NCBI RefSeq assembly: GCF_001506075.1
Contig: NZ_KQ947476.1
Coordinates: forward strand, 285,217 to 349,216
Origin: Vibrio sp. MEBiC08052
GTDB taxonomy: Bacteria > Pseudomonadota > Gammaproteobacteria > Enterobacterales > Vibrionaceae
Direction: 5' to 3'
Length of the DNA: 64,000 bases
Below are positions 43,072-52,434 of this stretch, piece by piece. Under the pieces are notes generated by a model, which saw only the letters and a program-made list of their open reading frames with translations, ran no database searches and was not told the DNA's origin. How positions within the stretch are numbered: position 1 is the stretch's first letter; the number at the start of each line of letters is the position of its first letter. The position numbers were made by a program, and so were the translations under genes.

Positions 43072-44010
43072 ATGATTGATTCATCTCCGATCCGTATTGC
43101 TACCCGTAAAAGTCCGCTAGCCCTTTGGCAGGCCCATTATGTAAAGGATGCGCTTCAGGCTGCTCATCCGGGACTGGTTGTTGAACTGGTCACGATGGTG
43201 ACGAAAGGAGATGTGATTCTGGACACTCCGCTGGCTAAAGTGGGTGGGAAGGGACTCTTCGTCAAAGAACTTGAAATGGCAATGCTCGATGGCCGGGCCG
43301 ACCTCGCTGTTCATTCAATGAAAGATGTCCCGGTTGATTTTCCACAAGGATTGGGGCTCGTAACGATCTGTGAGCGGGGCGATCCGCGTGATGCTTTCGT
43401 CTCTAATCATTATACAACCTTCGATGAACTGCCCGAAGGTGCTGTCGTCGGGACTTGCAGTTTAAGACGTCAGTGTCAGTTAAAAGCAGCCCGACCCGAT
43501 ATCGTCATCAAAGAACTCCGGGGTAATGTCGGCACACGGCTCGGCAAGCTTGATGCCGGTGAATATGATGCGATTATTCTTGCCGCTGCCGGCCTTAAGC
43601 GCCTCAATCTTGAAAACCGAATCCGAAGTTATCTGGCACCGGAGCAATCGCTGCCGGCGGTTGGTCAGGGAGCCGTAGGGATTGAGTGTCGGCTCGATGA
43701 CGAGCGATTAATTGAGTTGTTGAAACCACTCGGTCATCAGGAAACCACGGATCGAGTGCGTTGTGAACGCGCCATGAATACCACCCTTCAAGGCGGTTGT
43801 CAGGTGCCGATCGGTAGTTATGCGCTGCTGGAAAATGACCAACTCTGGCTACGGGCTCTGGTCGGTGAACCGGACGGCAGTCAAATCATTCGCGGGGAGA
43901 TCAGAGGACATCGCAATGATGCAGAACAACTGGGAGAAACGCTCGCCAGACAACTCTTACAGCGTGGCGCCCGGGAGATACTCACCAACCTCTATCATGA
44001 GCACGACTGA
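43072..44010 (+). CDS. hemC: Hydroxymethylbilane synthase (porphobilinogen deaminase)
   Basis: Joins four porphobilinogens into hydroxymethylbilane in haem synthesis. The 312-residue protein begins IRIATRKSPLALWQA and has the dipyrromethane cofactor Cys243 in LQGGCQVPIGSY. It is first in hemC-hemD-hemX-hemY and divergent from cyaA, as in E. coli. Confidence 0.97.
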   Translation: MIDSSPIRIATRKSPLALWQAHYVKDALQAAHPGLVVELVTMVTKGDVILDTPLAKVGGKGLFVKELEMAMLDGRADLAVHSMKDVPVDFPQGLGLVTICERGDPRDAFVSNHYTTFDELPEGAVVGTCSLRRQCQLKAARPDIVIKELRGNVGTRLGKLDAGEYDAIILAAAGLKRLNLENRIRSYLAPEQSLPAVGQGAVGIECRLDDERLIELLKPLGHQETTDRVRCERAMNTTLQGGCQVPIGSYALLENDQLWLRALVGEPDGSQIIRGEIRGHRNDAEQLGETLARQLLQRGAREILTNLYHEHD

Positions 44011-44012
44011 TC

Positions 44013-44765
44013 ATGTCGGTACTGGTGACCCGCCCCGGCAAACCGGGAGAAGCACTCTGCCGTCAACTTCAGGCCGCCGGTATAGCAGCGGTACATCATC
44101 CTTTAATTGATTTTCATGCCGGTTCGGAACTGGGACAACTGCCGGATCGGCTGAAACAGTGTGATCTGGTAATCGCTGTCAGCCAGCAAGCTGTCTTTTA
44201 TAGTCAGGAATATCTCGACCGACATGGCTTTTCATGGCCGTCTGATATTCGATATCTTGCCATCGGTCAAAAAACCGCACAGCTTCTAAGTAATTTTACC
44301 CAACAAACGGTAAACTACCCTGCGGTAAGCGATAGTGAAAATTTTCTCTCTCTCCCCGAGCTTAGTGCGCCTCTTGGGTTACGCGTTGAAATACTGAGAG
44401 GAAATGGCGGCCGGGATTTAATCGCCCAACAGCTAAAGTCTCAGGGAGCTTTGGTCAATTATTGCGAAGTTTATCAGCGAGAAATGCTCCCTTTTAATGC
44501 CCGGGTTGCAGTTTCCGAATGGCAGGAAGCCGCAGTAAATAGCATCATCATCACCAGTGAGCAACAACTCCGGTTTTTCGTCACACAGCTCGCTGAACAC
44601 GATGCGCCATGGTTATTCGAACAAACATTTTATATCCCCAGTGAACGGATTGCACATGATGCACATTCGCTGGGAATCAAGCATACCATTGCTGTGGGTA
44701 GTGCCAGCAATTCAGACTTAGTGGCCGCAATTCTGGCCGAGAAGAATGACAGGAATCATGAATGA
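44013..44765 (+). CDS. hemD: Uroporphyrinogen-III synthase
   Basis: Closes hydroxymethylbilane with inversion of ring D. The 250-residue protein starts SVLVTRPGKPGEALC and follows hemC after two bases. As usual for this poorly conserved enzyme, identity rests on the start motif, size, the C-terminal SASNSDL segment and position. Its stop overlaps hemX (ATGA). Confidence 0.94.
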   Translation: MSVLVTRPGKPGEALCRQLQAAGIAAVHHPLIDFHAGSELGQLPDRLKQCDLVIAVSQQAVFYSQEYLDRHGFSWPSDIRYLAIGQKTAQLLSNFTQQTVNYPAVSDSENFLSLPELSAPLGLRVEILRGNGGRDLIAQQLKSQGALVNYCEVYQREMLPFNARVAVSEWQEAAVNSIIITSEQQLRFFVTQLAEHDAPWLFEQTFYIPSERIAHDAHSLGIKHTIAVGSASNSDLVAAILAEKNDRNHE

Positions 44766-45916
44766 CTGATACAAAAAAAGCCGTTACCCCAACCTCAGAA
44801 GATCAGCAACAATCCGCCACATCTTCTTCCGCATCAGCATCTAAACCAGAAGCAACCAAACCTTCCGGCGCGAAATCAGAGCAAAAAACATCTGGATCGG
44901 GTGCAAGACTAAGTAAAATAGCCATCGTGCTAACCTTACTCACCGGTGGCGGGATTGCTGCTTATGTTCAGCAAACCATGCACGGCTATCAGGAACAAAT
45001 CAGACAACTTCAGCAACAATTGAGTCAATCGGTTAGCCAGGTTGAAACGCAAGTAACTCAACTCAATCAAGACATCGATAAAAAAACGGCCACGGTCATC
45101 AATCAGGTTGATACAAATTTGGATCAACAGCAAAAAAGTATTGATAGCCTGCAACGTGCACTCGCTGATATCAAAGGACGTCGTCCTAATGACTGGCTGT
45201 TGGCTGAATCGGATTATCTGGTCAAACTTGCCGGTCGAAAACTATTTCTCGAACACGATGTCCTGACAGCAACCCACCTGATGGAAAGTGCCGATGAACG
45301 CATTGCTGCACTCAATGACCCGAGTCTGGTCTCACTGCGTCAGGCCATGGCAAATGACATCACCACACTGAAATCTCTCCCCTTGATCGATAAAGATGGT
45401 TTGGTACTGCGCCTCACCAGTCTGGAACAACTTATCGATAAACTGCCACTGGCAAACGCGATTCTTCCTGATGCACCACAAGAGCAACAACCACAGGTCA
45501 GCGAAGATATCAGCCACTGGCAAGATAATCTGCTTACCTCTCTGAAGAGTTTCGCCGAGCAATTCATCACATTCAGAACCCGCGATGGTAACGTCATTCC
45601 GTTGCTGTCTCCGGAACAGGATTTCTACCTGAGAGAGAATCTGAAAGCCAAACTCGAGACAGCAATCAGAGCCGTCTATGACGAAAATCAGGAGATTTAT
45701 ACAACGGCTTTAACCACAGCCAATCAATGGTCGGTCTCGTTCTTGAACCCTGACAATGATCAGATCAAACAGTTTAACCAAGCCACCCAATCCCTGAGTC
45801 AGAAAAAAATTACCATTCAATATCCGGTGAAGCTGGAATCACAACAACCGCTGACGGATCTCATTCATGAGCGGTTGCGTAAACAAGTTTCCGGTTTGAT
45901 CAAGGAGGAAGAGTAA
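44762..45916 (+). CDS. hemX: HemX, membrane protein of the hem operon
   Basis: A 384-residue protein with a Ser/Thr/Lys-rich cytoplasmic tail (1-55), one membrane helix (about 57-70, IAIVLTLLTGGGIAAYV), a Gln-rich coiled coil (75-135) and a periplasmic domain. The uroporphyrinogen methylase activity once proposed is not supported by its sequence. It overlaps hemD by four bases and hemY by one (TAATG). Confidence 0.92.
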   Translation: MTDTKKAVTPTSEDQQQSATSSSASASKPEATKPSGAKSEQKTSGSGARLSKIAIVLTLLTGGGIAAYVQQTMHGYQEQIRQLQQQLSQSVSQVETQVTQLNQDIDKKTATVINQVDTNLDQQQKSIDSLQRALADIKGRRPNDWLLAESDYLVKLAGRKLFLEHDVLTATHLMESADERIAALNDPSLVSLRQAMANDITTLKSLPLIDKDGLVLRLTSLEQLIDKLPLANAILPDAPQEQQPQVSEDISHWQDNLLTSLKSFAEQFITFRTRDGNVIPLLSPEQDFYLRENLKAKLETAIRAVYDENQEIYTTALTTANQWSVSFLNPDNDQIKQFNQATQSLSQKKITIQYPVKLESQQPLTDLIHERLRKQVSGLIKEEE

Positions 45917-47100
45917 TGATTCGAGCCATTTTTCTCTTCGCAGTCCTCGGTATCGGGTTATATGTCGGCACCCAATATTCCGGTCAACAAGGATACGTTC
46001 TGATTTCAATTGCGAACAAAACCATTGAAATGAGTGTCACTACGCTGATTCTGCTGGTCATCGCTTTACTGGCAGTTCTGTTCGGCATCGAGTTTTTGAT
46101 CAAAAAGGCCCTGCATCTTAGTAGCAGCACCTGGAACTGGTTTGGTTCACGAAAACTCAAACAGTCTCGTCGGGATACCAACGAAGGGATCATCAAACTC
46201 ATCGAGGGAGACTGGAAACAGGCCGAGAAAAAAGTCACCCGACTGGCAAAAAATCATGATATGCCACTGCTGTGTTATCTCATTGCCTCTGAAGCAGCAC
46301 TCGAGCAAGGCAATCAAGAGAAACGGGATCACTACCTGTCTCTTGCCGCCAAACAAGAGAATTCAACACTAGCCGTTGAGCTCACCAAGGCAAAACAGTA
46401 TACAAAAGAGCAACGTTATCAAGATGCACTCAACGTGTTGAGTGAACTGGCTATCCAGCACCCGGATAACCCTGTAGTCGTCAGTCTGCTGAAGACAACC
46501 TATCGCCATCTCCGGCAATGGCAACCACTACTCAGCCTGCTCCCGCAGCTCAGAAAGCTCAAATTGGCAAAAGAAGAGGAAATTACCATTCTGGAAATTG
46601 AATCCCGTAGCCATCTCATGGAGCAAGCTGCGGCAATCCGCGGGAAAGAGACACTGACCGAATACTGGAAAGAGTTGCCCAAACGCCTGAAAAACACACC
46701 GGAACTGATAGTGTGTTATGTTCAGTTACTCCTGAAACATCAAGGTGATGAAGAAGCCTTTTCACTCCTGAAAGAACAGATTAAGAAGCATCCGAACTCA
46801 AACAGTTATCCGTTACTGCCAGAACTCAAACTGGAGAGTCGCCAGCCGGTGATCAAACTGTTACAAGATGTCATTCGTAAAGATGAGCAACATGCAGAAG
46901 CTCACAGTGCATTAGGACAACTCTATTTTCAGGAAGAAAAATTACCGCTGGCACAAGGGCATCTGGAAAAAGCACTGCAAATCAGAAACAGCATCTCAGA
47001 CTATCAGTTGCTTGCTCAGGTTCTGGAGCAGCAAGATATGTCTCAGGCAGCACACCATGTCAGTAAGAAAGCACTCTCACTGATTGAGCCGACCTCTTAA
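45916..47100 (+). CDS. hemY: HemY, TPR-containing membrane protein of the hem operon
   Basis: The 394-residue protein has two N-terminal membrane helices and then helical repeats of TPR type. In proteobacteria HemY is linked to late haem synthesis through interaction with the other enzymes; it is not the Bacillus protoporphyrinogen oxidase of the same name. It ends the operon before a strong terminator. Confidence 0.93.
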   Translation: MIRAIFLFAVLGIGLYVGTQYSGQQGYVLISIANKTIEMSVTTLILLVIALLAVLFGIEFLIKKALHLSSSTWNWFGSRKLKQSRRDTNEGIIKLIEGDWKQAEKKVTRLAKNHDMPLLCYLIASEAALEQGNQEKRDHYLSLAAKQENSTLAVELTKAKQYTKEQRYQDALNVLSELAIQHPDNPVVVSLLKTTYRHLRQWQPLLSLLPQLRKLKLAKEEEITILEIESRSHLMEQAAAIRGKETLTEYWKELPKRLKNTPELIVCYVQLLLKHQGDEEAFSLLKEQIKKHPNSNSYPLLPELKLESRQPVIKLLQDVIRKDEQHAEAHSALGQLYFQEEKLPLAQGHLEKALQIRNSISDYQLLAQVLEQQDMSQAAHHVSKKALSLIEPTS

Positions 47101-47162
47101 CCATAATGACTTGAATCCTGTTATTGCTTGAATCATATCGCTGTTTAGCTAAGCCACTGACA

Positions 47163-47188
47163 AAAAAGCCAGCATCTGCTGGCTTTTT
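47163..47188. terminator. Bidirectional terminator between hemY and hemN
   Basis: A 12-bp stem (47163-47174 with 47177-47188) with AAAAA and TTTTT at its ends and a two-base loop. It serves the converging hemY and hemN transcripts. Confidence 0.92.
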
Positions 47189-47251
47189 ATACTTTGATAT
47201 CAGTACGGTATGCTTGTTACGCAGACGCAATCGGCGCAGAGCAAAATAAAA

Positions 47252-48637
47252 TCATATCACCCGGGAAAACTGCTGCTGTCTTGCTTTTTCACGCAGATAG
47301 CGGTCAAAGCACATACAGATATTACGAATCAATAGCCGGCCTTTTGGTGTCACCGTCAACTGCTTATCACTGACTAAAACCAACCCATCTGCGATGAAAT
47401 GTCCCAGTAGTGCTAAATCTGTCTGGAAATACCGATCAAAGTCGAGCTGATGAGTGCGCTCGATCTGAGTTTTATCGAGGGTAAAGTTACACATCAATTG
47501 CTTAATCACATCCCGGCGGGCTAAATCATCTTTATCCAACGCTACCCCTTTCCATAACGCATGACGCTGATGATCCACCTGCTGATAGTATTTCTTCAGC
47601 TCTTTCTGGTTCTGAGCATACGCATCACCGACCATAGATATCGCTGACACCCCAAAACCAATCAGATCGCAGTCGCCATAGGTGGTATAGCCCTGAAAAT
47701 TACGATGGAGGCAACCTTCTCTTTGCGCAATCGCAAGATCATCTTCGGGCAGTGCAAAATGATCCATACCGATAAACTGATAACCGGCATCGGTCAGTGT
47801 CTCAATGGTCAGCTGCAAAATTTCCATTTTTTCTTGCGCCGTCGGCAGAAAATCTTCTTTAATTTTCCGCTGTGCAGCAAACAATTGCGGCATATGCGCG
47901 TAGTTAAAAATGGATAATCGCCCCGGTTTCATTTCCAGAACCCGGTTTAAGGTTCGAGCAAATGAATGCGGTGTCTGCTTGGGCAAACCATAAATCAGGT
48001 CAAGGTTGGTCGAACGGAAACCCAGTTCTCGGGCGCGTTCTGCCAGAGCGAAGATGAAAGTTTCATCCTGAATGCGATTGATCAGTAGCTGTACTTCTTT
48101 GTTGAAATCCTGCACTCCGATACTTAAACGGTTAAAACCTTCTTGATAGAGGTGGTCCAAGATATCCAGTTGTATCTCGCGCGGATCAACTTCAATACTG
48201 ATTTCAGCCTCAGGCTCAAAATCAAACTCCTGTCGGATCAGTGTCATCAAACGCGTAATTTGGGGAGCAGTCAAGAATGTCGGAGTACCGCCACCGAAAT
48301 GAAGCTGAACCACACGGCGACCCGCTAGCAGAGACGCACGCTGACGAATCTCAAGCTCCAGCATATCCAGATACTCATCCGCTTTATGAGAATGACGCGT
48401 GACAACTTTGTTACAACCACAGTAGTAACACAGCTTGTGGCAGAAAGGGATGTGGATATAAAGAGAAAGCGGACGGTCCGGATACTGGGCACAAGCCATA
48501 TCAAAGTCCGCAATCGTAAACGCTTCATGGAATTCGACGGCTGTCGGATAAGAGGTATAACGAGGCCCGGAGTAATTATATTTATCCAACATTGCCTGAT
48601 CCCAGACAACCTGCTGACGAGATACCTGCTGAAACAT
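47252..48637 (-). CDS. hemN: Oxygen-independent coproporphyrinogen III dehydrogenase
   Basis: Radical SAM enzyme that makes protoporphyrinogen IX without oxygen. The 461-residue protein has the family start KYNYSGPRYTSYPTA and the cluster ligands Cys66, Cys70 and Cys73 in CHKLCYYCGC. GGGTP, the SAM-binding motif, follows as FGGGTPTFL. It lies near yihI, as in enterobacteria. Confidence 0.96.
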   Translation of the reverse strand: MFQQVSRQQVVWDQAMLDKYNYSGPRYTSYPTAVEFHEAFTIADFDMACAQYPDRPLSLYIHIPFCHKLCYYCGCNKVVTRHSHKADEYLDMLELEIRQRASLLAGRRVVQLHFGGGTPTFLTAPQITRLMTLIRQEFDFEPEAEISIEVDPREIQLDILDHLYQEGFNRLSIGVQDFNKEVQLLINRIQDETFIFALAERARELGFRSTNLDLIYGLPKQTPHSFARTLNRVLEMKPGRLSIFNYAHMPQLFAAQRKIKEDFLPTAQEKMEILQLTIETLTDAGYQFIGMDHFALPEDDLAIAQREGCLHRNFQGYTTYGDCDLIGFGVSAISMVGDAYAQNQKELKKYYQQVDHQRHALWKGVALDKDDLARRDVIKQLMCNFTLDKTQIERTHQLDFDRYFQTDLALLGHFIADGLVLVSDKQLTVTPKGRLLIRNICMCFDRYLREKARQQQFSRVI

Positions 48638-48778
48638 ATTTATCTTTCCGAATGCGTCGATGAACCCCTATTTTGCCACACTGCGATACTGACAACTCGG
48701 GCAGCAAAATAGAAATCCATGATTATTGTGTGAAAGTGCTACAGAGATCACCGAATGAACCACTGCAATACTCGAGAT

Positions 48779-49267
48779 TTAAACCATTTGAACCTGAATT
48801 TGTTGATTTAATGGCTGAATCATATCCTTCAGCTTGGTCAGCTCTCGGACAATATCATCCTCCAACCGATTTTCAGCTTTCATCCGTTCCAGATTGTGCT
48901 GCATCCGTTCTTTTTTGGGCATCTCTTGCCGGGCCTCGCCACGAGGCATATCTTTGACGATATGATAAAGCTCTGAAATCGCTGGGAATTGGTTTTCAAA
49001 ATCAATTCGCTGCTCACCCTGAACGTAGTCCATGATGCAATAAACACGAATGCTGATTTCCGAAAGATCACATTGACCTTGAATACCGACCATACAGAGT
49101 GTGTTTACGTTCTCGAAAATATTTGCATTTCTCTTCTCAATCTCCAACTCCCGATGCTTGGCAACCAACGCTTTCTGCTGCTTCAACTTCACCAGCAGAT
49201 ACCCGGCATAAATCGCCAGACCGGCAACAATCAGACACCCAACAATCACGAGTACAGTCAGATTCAT
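48779..49267 (-). CDS. DUF2489 family membrane-anchored protein
   Basis: A 162-residue protein with one N-terminal membrane helix (about 4-27) and a Lys/Glu-rich helical cytoplasmic domain. Vibrios keep this gene between yihI and hemN. The function is unknown. It begins nine bases after the yihI stop, so it is probably in the same operon. Confidence 0.82.
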   Translation of the reverse strand: MNLTVLVIVGCLIVAGLAIYAGYLLVKLKQQKALVAKHRELEIEKRNANIFENVNTLCMVGIQGQCDLSEISIRVYCIMDYVQGEQRIDFENQFPAISELYHIVKDMPRGEARQEMPKKERMQHNLERMKAENRLEDDIVRELTKLKDMIQPLNQQIQVQMV

Positions 49268-49276
49268 ATGTCACTC

Positions 49277-49840
49277 CTATTGCTGAAAATCATCCGGATC
49301 AAATCCGGTAAATTTCTCCAGAAGTTCGTCATCCGATGCGCCCTGCTTTGATTTCATCACCGGAGACTCGGATACCTCGTCATCACTCTCTTCATCAACC
49401 GGATTCTCTTCATCAAACAACCCAAGCTGTTTCATCAGCTGTTCGATGCGATCGAGCTTTTCATCAACATACTGTTGCAAACCGGCACCCAACTTTTCTC
49501 CCCGATCTAACCGGGCAAGCAAAGCATGAAGCTGCGCATCATTTTCGAGCAAAACCAGCTCTTGTTCAGCTTGGTCTTGCCGTTGCTTAGCAATGACTTT
49601 TGGCTGGGTTTCTACGACGAGCGGAATTTTTTTCTTACTCCCCAGACGAGGATCCTGCGCTTGCGAAGTACTTAACCGACGTGTATTGCCGGACTCTTCT
49701 GAATGACGGCTGCCGGTTTTCAAGCCTTTTCTCTTTTTCAGCTTCTTGCGCAAACGCCCTTCGACATCTGTCTGAGAACGCTGACGAACGACAACAACGT
49801 CTGAATTCCCAGATGATCTTACTTTCTTCTTACGGCTCAT
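49277..49840 (-). CDS. yihI: YihI, activator of the Der GTPase
   Basis: A 187-residue protein with a strongly basic N-terminal half (RKKLKKRKGLKTGSR), a central helical domain, the conserved LGLFDEENP and an acidic C-terminus. In E. coli YihI stimulates GTP hydrolysis by Der and so influences 50S subunit assembly. Its ATG overlaps the upstream methyltransferase stop (TAATG). Confidence 0.92.
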   Translation of the reverse strand: MSRKKKVRSSGNSDVVVVRQRSQTDVEGRLRKKLKKRKGLKTGSRHSEESGNTRRLSTSQAQDPRLGSKKKIPLVVETQPKVIAKQRQDQAEQELVLLENDAQLHALLARLDRGEKLGAGLQQYVDEKLDRIEQLMKQLGLFDEENPVDEESDDEVSESPVMKSKQGASDDELLEKFTGFDPDDFQQ

Positions 49841-50478
49841 TACTGGCTTTTCCTCAGTAAAATTACATCACTACCGATAAATTCAATTTCGAGAGCATCC
49901 CGTTCTGCTAGAAAACAGAAAGTCTCTCGGCTAAAAAAGCTTACATGGGTGAGATCATTTTTATAATGCCACCTTGTAAACGCGTCCAAATTTTTAACTA
50001 ATTTGGTCATGATTCCGATATATCCCCCCGGCTTCACCAAGGACAACCACTGTTGCCACACTTGGCCCGGAGTATGTAAGTGTTCAATCACTTCAGTTGC
50101 GGTCATAAAATCATATGTTGATTCTAACACCGTCTGCTGTGGGAAATAAAAGACATCATATACAGCCATCCGAAACCCGAGCTCTTCCATCATTAAAGAG
50201 AGCGTCGGCCCGGGGCCACATCCAAAATCTAACCCGTGAGCATCAGGAGCAATCCGTTCCGCCAACGGCACCGTCAGGCGGGACAAAAATCGCCGATATC
50301 CCATATCAGATGGATCATTCTCATGCAGATCATAGATGGATTTTTCGGATTCTGCATCCAGATGAAATGCAGGTGCGACACTCACCAAATGACATTGGTG
50401 GCATTGCCAATAGTCGCGACGTTTATCCCGATGATAAATCCCCAGCGATTCAGCACCGCACAGTGGACATGAGATCAT
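49840..50478 (-). CDS. Zinc-ribbon class I SAM methyltransferase
   Basis: A 212-residue protein with a Cys4 zinc-ribbon (Cys4, Cys7, Cys26, Cys29) followed by a Rossmann methyltransferase domain (GLDFGCGPGPTLSLMM). TEVIEHL lies near the middle. AAGGAG eight bases before the ATG at 50478 decides the start over a longer frame. It forms an operon with yihI and the DUF2489 gene. The substrate is unknown; the neighbour YihI suggests ribosome or tRNA biology, which is inference. Confidence 0.8.
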   Translation of the reverse strand: MISCPLCGAESLGIYHRDKRRDYWQCHQCHLVSVAPAFHLDAESEKSIYDLHENDPSDMGYRRFLSRLTVPLAERIAPDAHGLDFGCGPGPTLSLMMEELGFRMAVYDVFYFPQQTVLESTYDFMTATEVIEHLHTPGQVWQQWLSLVKPGGYIGIMTKLVKNLDAFTRWHYKNDLTHVSFFSRETFCFLAERDALEIEFIGSDVILLRKSQ

Positions 50479-50599
50479 ATGGACTCTCCTTATTACGGGA
50501 TGCGCAACATACCAGAAACTCACCCGATAGTGGAGTATTTCAGCTGATTTTTTCTTCAGCGGATAGACGTGATGGCTTTCAGTTCGATCAAAAAAGAGA

Positions 50600-50970
50600 G
50601 ATAAAAAAAGCGACAGAATGACCTGTCGCTTTCTAAACAGTCACCGTAGTGACGGAAACTATTCTGGCACATAGAGATGCGCACAATATTCCTTTTGTTT
50701 TTCGTGCTTTCCTTGCAAAAACGTTGTTGTTCGTCATCAATCCTGATGAATTTTCACTGTCCCTGAAAACATCATTGTAACGAAGCTCTTCCGTAGCTTG
50801 GTTCCATTACATCCCCCACTCCATAGGGCCAAGCAGATCATCCTTATCAGACAAACATCCTGTTTGTCAGTCACTTCAGAATGAGCGATCCATCCCTGAA
50901 GCAACGATTAAACTTTACGCTTTATCCCGGTAGACACAACCCATCAGAAAATGATTCAGGTCACATTCCA
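50600..50970 (-). ncRNA. csrC: CsrB/CsrC-type regulatory RNA
   Basis: The leftward transcript has about 13 GGA motifs in the first 280 bases before its terminator, several in hairpin loops: 50734-50749, 50783-50799, 50850-50868 and 50874-50901. Each loop shows GGA on the reverse strand, as CsrA binds. It ends in a strong terminator (50607-50632). The location between engB and yihI is that of csrC in E. coli. RNAs of this type sequester CsrA. The 5' end is an estimate from an AT-rich promoter-like stretch at 50970-51000; the symbol reflects position, and Vibrio copies carry various names. Confidence 0.85.
50607..50632 (-). terminator. Terminator of the CsrB/C-type RNA
   Basis: AAAGCGACAG (50607-50616) pairs with CTGTCGCTTT (50623-50632), followed on the reverse strand by a seven-base T-run. 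Confidence 0.9.
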
Positions 50971-51039
50971 CATGCAATATTAAAAATAATAATAAAATCA
51001 TAAAATTAAAATCATTCTCAGTGTAATCATCGGGTTATC

Positions 51040-51057
51040 TATAGCGGATCTCTCACA
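51040..51057 (-). promoter_or_regulatory. VarA/UvrY (GacA)-like site upstream of the CsrB/C-type RNA
   Basis: On the reverse strand TGTGAGAGATCCGCTATA matches the 18-bp UvrY/GacA palindrome TGTAAGAGATCTCTTACA at 13 positions, with a nearly perfect left half. It lies about 70-85 bases upstream of the estimated RNA start. VarS/VarA controls the Csr RNAs in Vibrio. Confidence 0.6.
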
Positions 51058-51080
51058 ACCTATATAGAAAAAAAGGAACA

Positions 51081-51104
51081 GACTGAGCCAAAGGGAGCTC
51101 AGTC
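51081..51104 (-). terminator. Unassigned hairpin with leftward T-run
   Basis: GACTGAGC (51081-51088) and GCTCAGTC (51097-51104) form a perfect stem. On the reverse strand it is followed, after a few bases, by TTTTTTTC. No leftward gene ends here. It could insulate the CsrB/C promoter or end a short antisense transcript. Confidence 0.4.
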
Positions 51105-51198
51105 CCCGTCAAGCCAATGGTTCCAGGCAGCCAATCACACGATGAATTCCTGCCCATCGCTCATGATGATAATGTTCCAGATTCTGGCAGGAGTCGTG

Positions 51199-51204
51199 TA
51201 TAAT
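51199..51204 (+). promoter_or_regulatory. Perfect -10 element (TATAAT) upstream of engB
   Basis: TATAAT at 51199-51204 lies about 110 bases before the engB start. TTCCAG at about 51176 is a weak -35. Confidence 0.55.
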
Positions 51205-51311
51205 CGCCAGTCCCGTTGAATCAGGGGGCGTTTCGCAGAGACCTTCTTTCAGGTTATTGCTGTGATACCATTGCATTCCGGCAAATGATTCATCAACAGC
51301 AGACAGTTACC

Positions 51312-51986
51312 ATGGAGTCTACCTTGAGTGTAAAAATCCACTATCAAAATACGCATTTTATTACCAGTGCCCCAGATATCCGCCACTTGCCGGAAGATGA
51401 AGGCATTGAGGTCGCGTTTGCCGGGCGCTCCAATGCAGGAAAATCCAGTGCTTTGAATCGTTTGGCGAATCAAAAAAACTTAGCCAAAACCAGTAAGACA
51501 CCGGGGCGAACTCAGTTAATCAACCTCTTTCAGGTTACTGATGGCTGCCATATTGTCGATCTGCCGGGATATGGATTTGCTCAAGTCCCACCGGAACTCA
51601 AGAAAAAATGGCAAAAAGCACTCGGAGAGTATCTGCAAGCACGCCAATGTTTAAAAGGACTGGTGGTTTTGATGGACATTCGCCATCCCATGAAGGATCT
51701 GGATCAACAACTGATCTATTGGGCGGTGGAAAGCAATATTCCGGTTCAGGTTCTGCTGACCAAAGCCGATAAACTCAAAAGTGGTGCAAGAAAAGCACAA
51801 GTACTGAAAATTCGCGAAGCGGCTCTGGCCTTTTGTGGTGACGTCAGTGTTGATGCTTTTTCCTCAACTTCAGGTCTGGGCGTTGATGTCCTGCGCCAAA
51901 AACTCGATAGCTGGTATGCACCGGCGTTTACCTCTCAAGATGATGAGCAAGATAGTGATGCGAACAACAGTGAGTCCAATCACTAA
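51312..51986 (+). CDS. engB: EngB (YihA), ribosome-biogenesis GTPase
   Basis: Essential GTPase of the 50S assembly pathway. The 224-residue protein has G1 GRSNAGKSS, DLPGYGFA (G3), TKAD (G4) and the SAPDIRHLP lead-in. The start is uncertain: ATG 51312 is listed, but TTG 51324 has GGAG six bases before it and would give the shorter SVKIHYQNTHF start. The C-terminal 18 residues are an acidic tail. Confidence 0.94.
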   Translation: MESTLSVKIHYQNTHFITSAPDIRHLPEDEGIEVAFAGRSNAGKSSALNRLANQKNLAKTSKTPGRTQLINLFQVTDGCHIVDLPGYGFAQVPPELKKKWQKALGEYLQARQCLKGLVVLMDIRHPMKDLDQQLIYWAVESNIPVQVLLTKADKLKSGARKAQVLKIREAALAFCGDVSVDAFSSTSGLGVDVLRQKLDSWYAPAFTSQDDEQDSDANNSESNH

Positions 51987-52046
51987 TATCAAGCGCTCAG
52001 TGCTCCGGAAGAAATGGCGAACCAGACATGCTTTTCTTCCGGGCAT

Positions 52047-52072
52047 AAAAAACCCCGCCATCCTGGCAGGGT
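52047..52072 (-). terminator. Leftward terminator downstream of Spot 42
   Basis: A GC-rich stem (52052-52060 with 52064-52072, one mismatch) is followed on the reverse strand by six T residues. No leftward protein gene ends here, so it marks the 3' end of another RNA or of polA read-through. Confidence 0.75.
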
Positions 52073-52200
52073 AATGGGAGAGATAATGAACTTCTTCTAA
52101 TTGTTTTGTTTTTGTGCCCTTACAAGCATCGTTGAATTCATCTGATTTTTCAATCCCTCTGCTCCGAAACACCACAGCCCCCAAAACAGGTGTAACATTT
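52047..52200 (-). ncRNA. Candidate second small RNA downstream of Spot 42
   Basis: The strong leftward terminator at 52047-52072 lies about 360 bases beyond the Spot 42 terminator. Upstream of it a weak promoter-like pair (TTACAA at 52225-52230, TATGTT at 52204-52209, reverse strand) would give a transcript of about 150 bases. An sRNA next to spf has been described in Vibrionaceae (VSsrna24), but I cannot confirm identity. The rest of 51987-52434 is AT-rich without a gene. Confidence 0.35.
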
Positions 52201-52434
52201 TGAAACATATGTATATTAACCAAATTGTAACACTTTATTTCTTTAGTAAAATAACTATTTTGTGAAGGGTAATTAATTACAGAATCGTTACATTAATTCA
52301 TTTGAGAATTTTAACGCTCCAGAAGAGAAACCAAAAATCTTATCAATGGTTTGTAGAATAGATGTTGTGAAGTGAGGGTTAAATGTGGATAAAAATTCAA
52401 ATTTTATTAATGAATTACATATGCTTAACACAAT

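Noticed and set aside
51870..52223. Leftward 117-residue reading frame overlapping the end of engB
   Set aside because: It crosses a strong terminator and is antisense to the engB 3' end.
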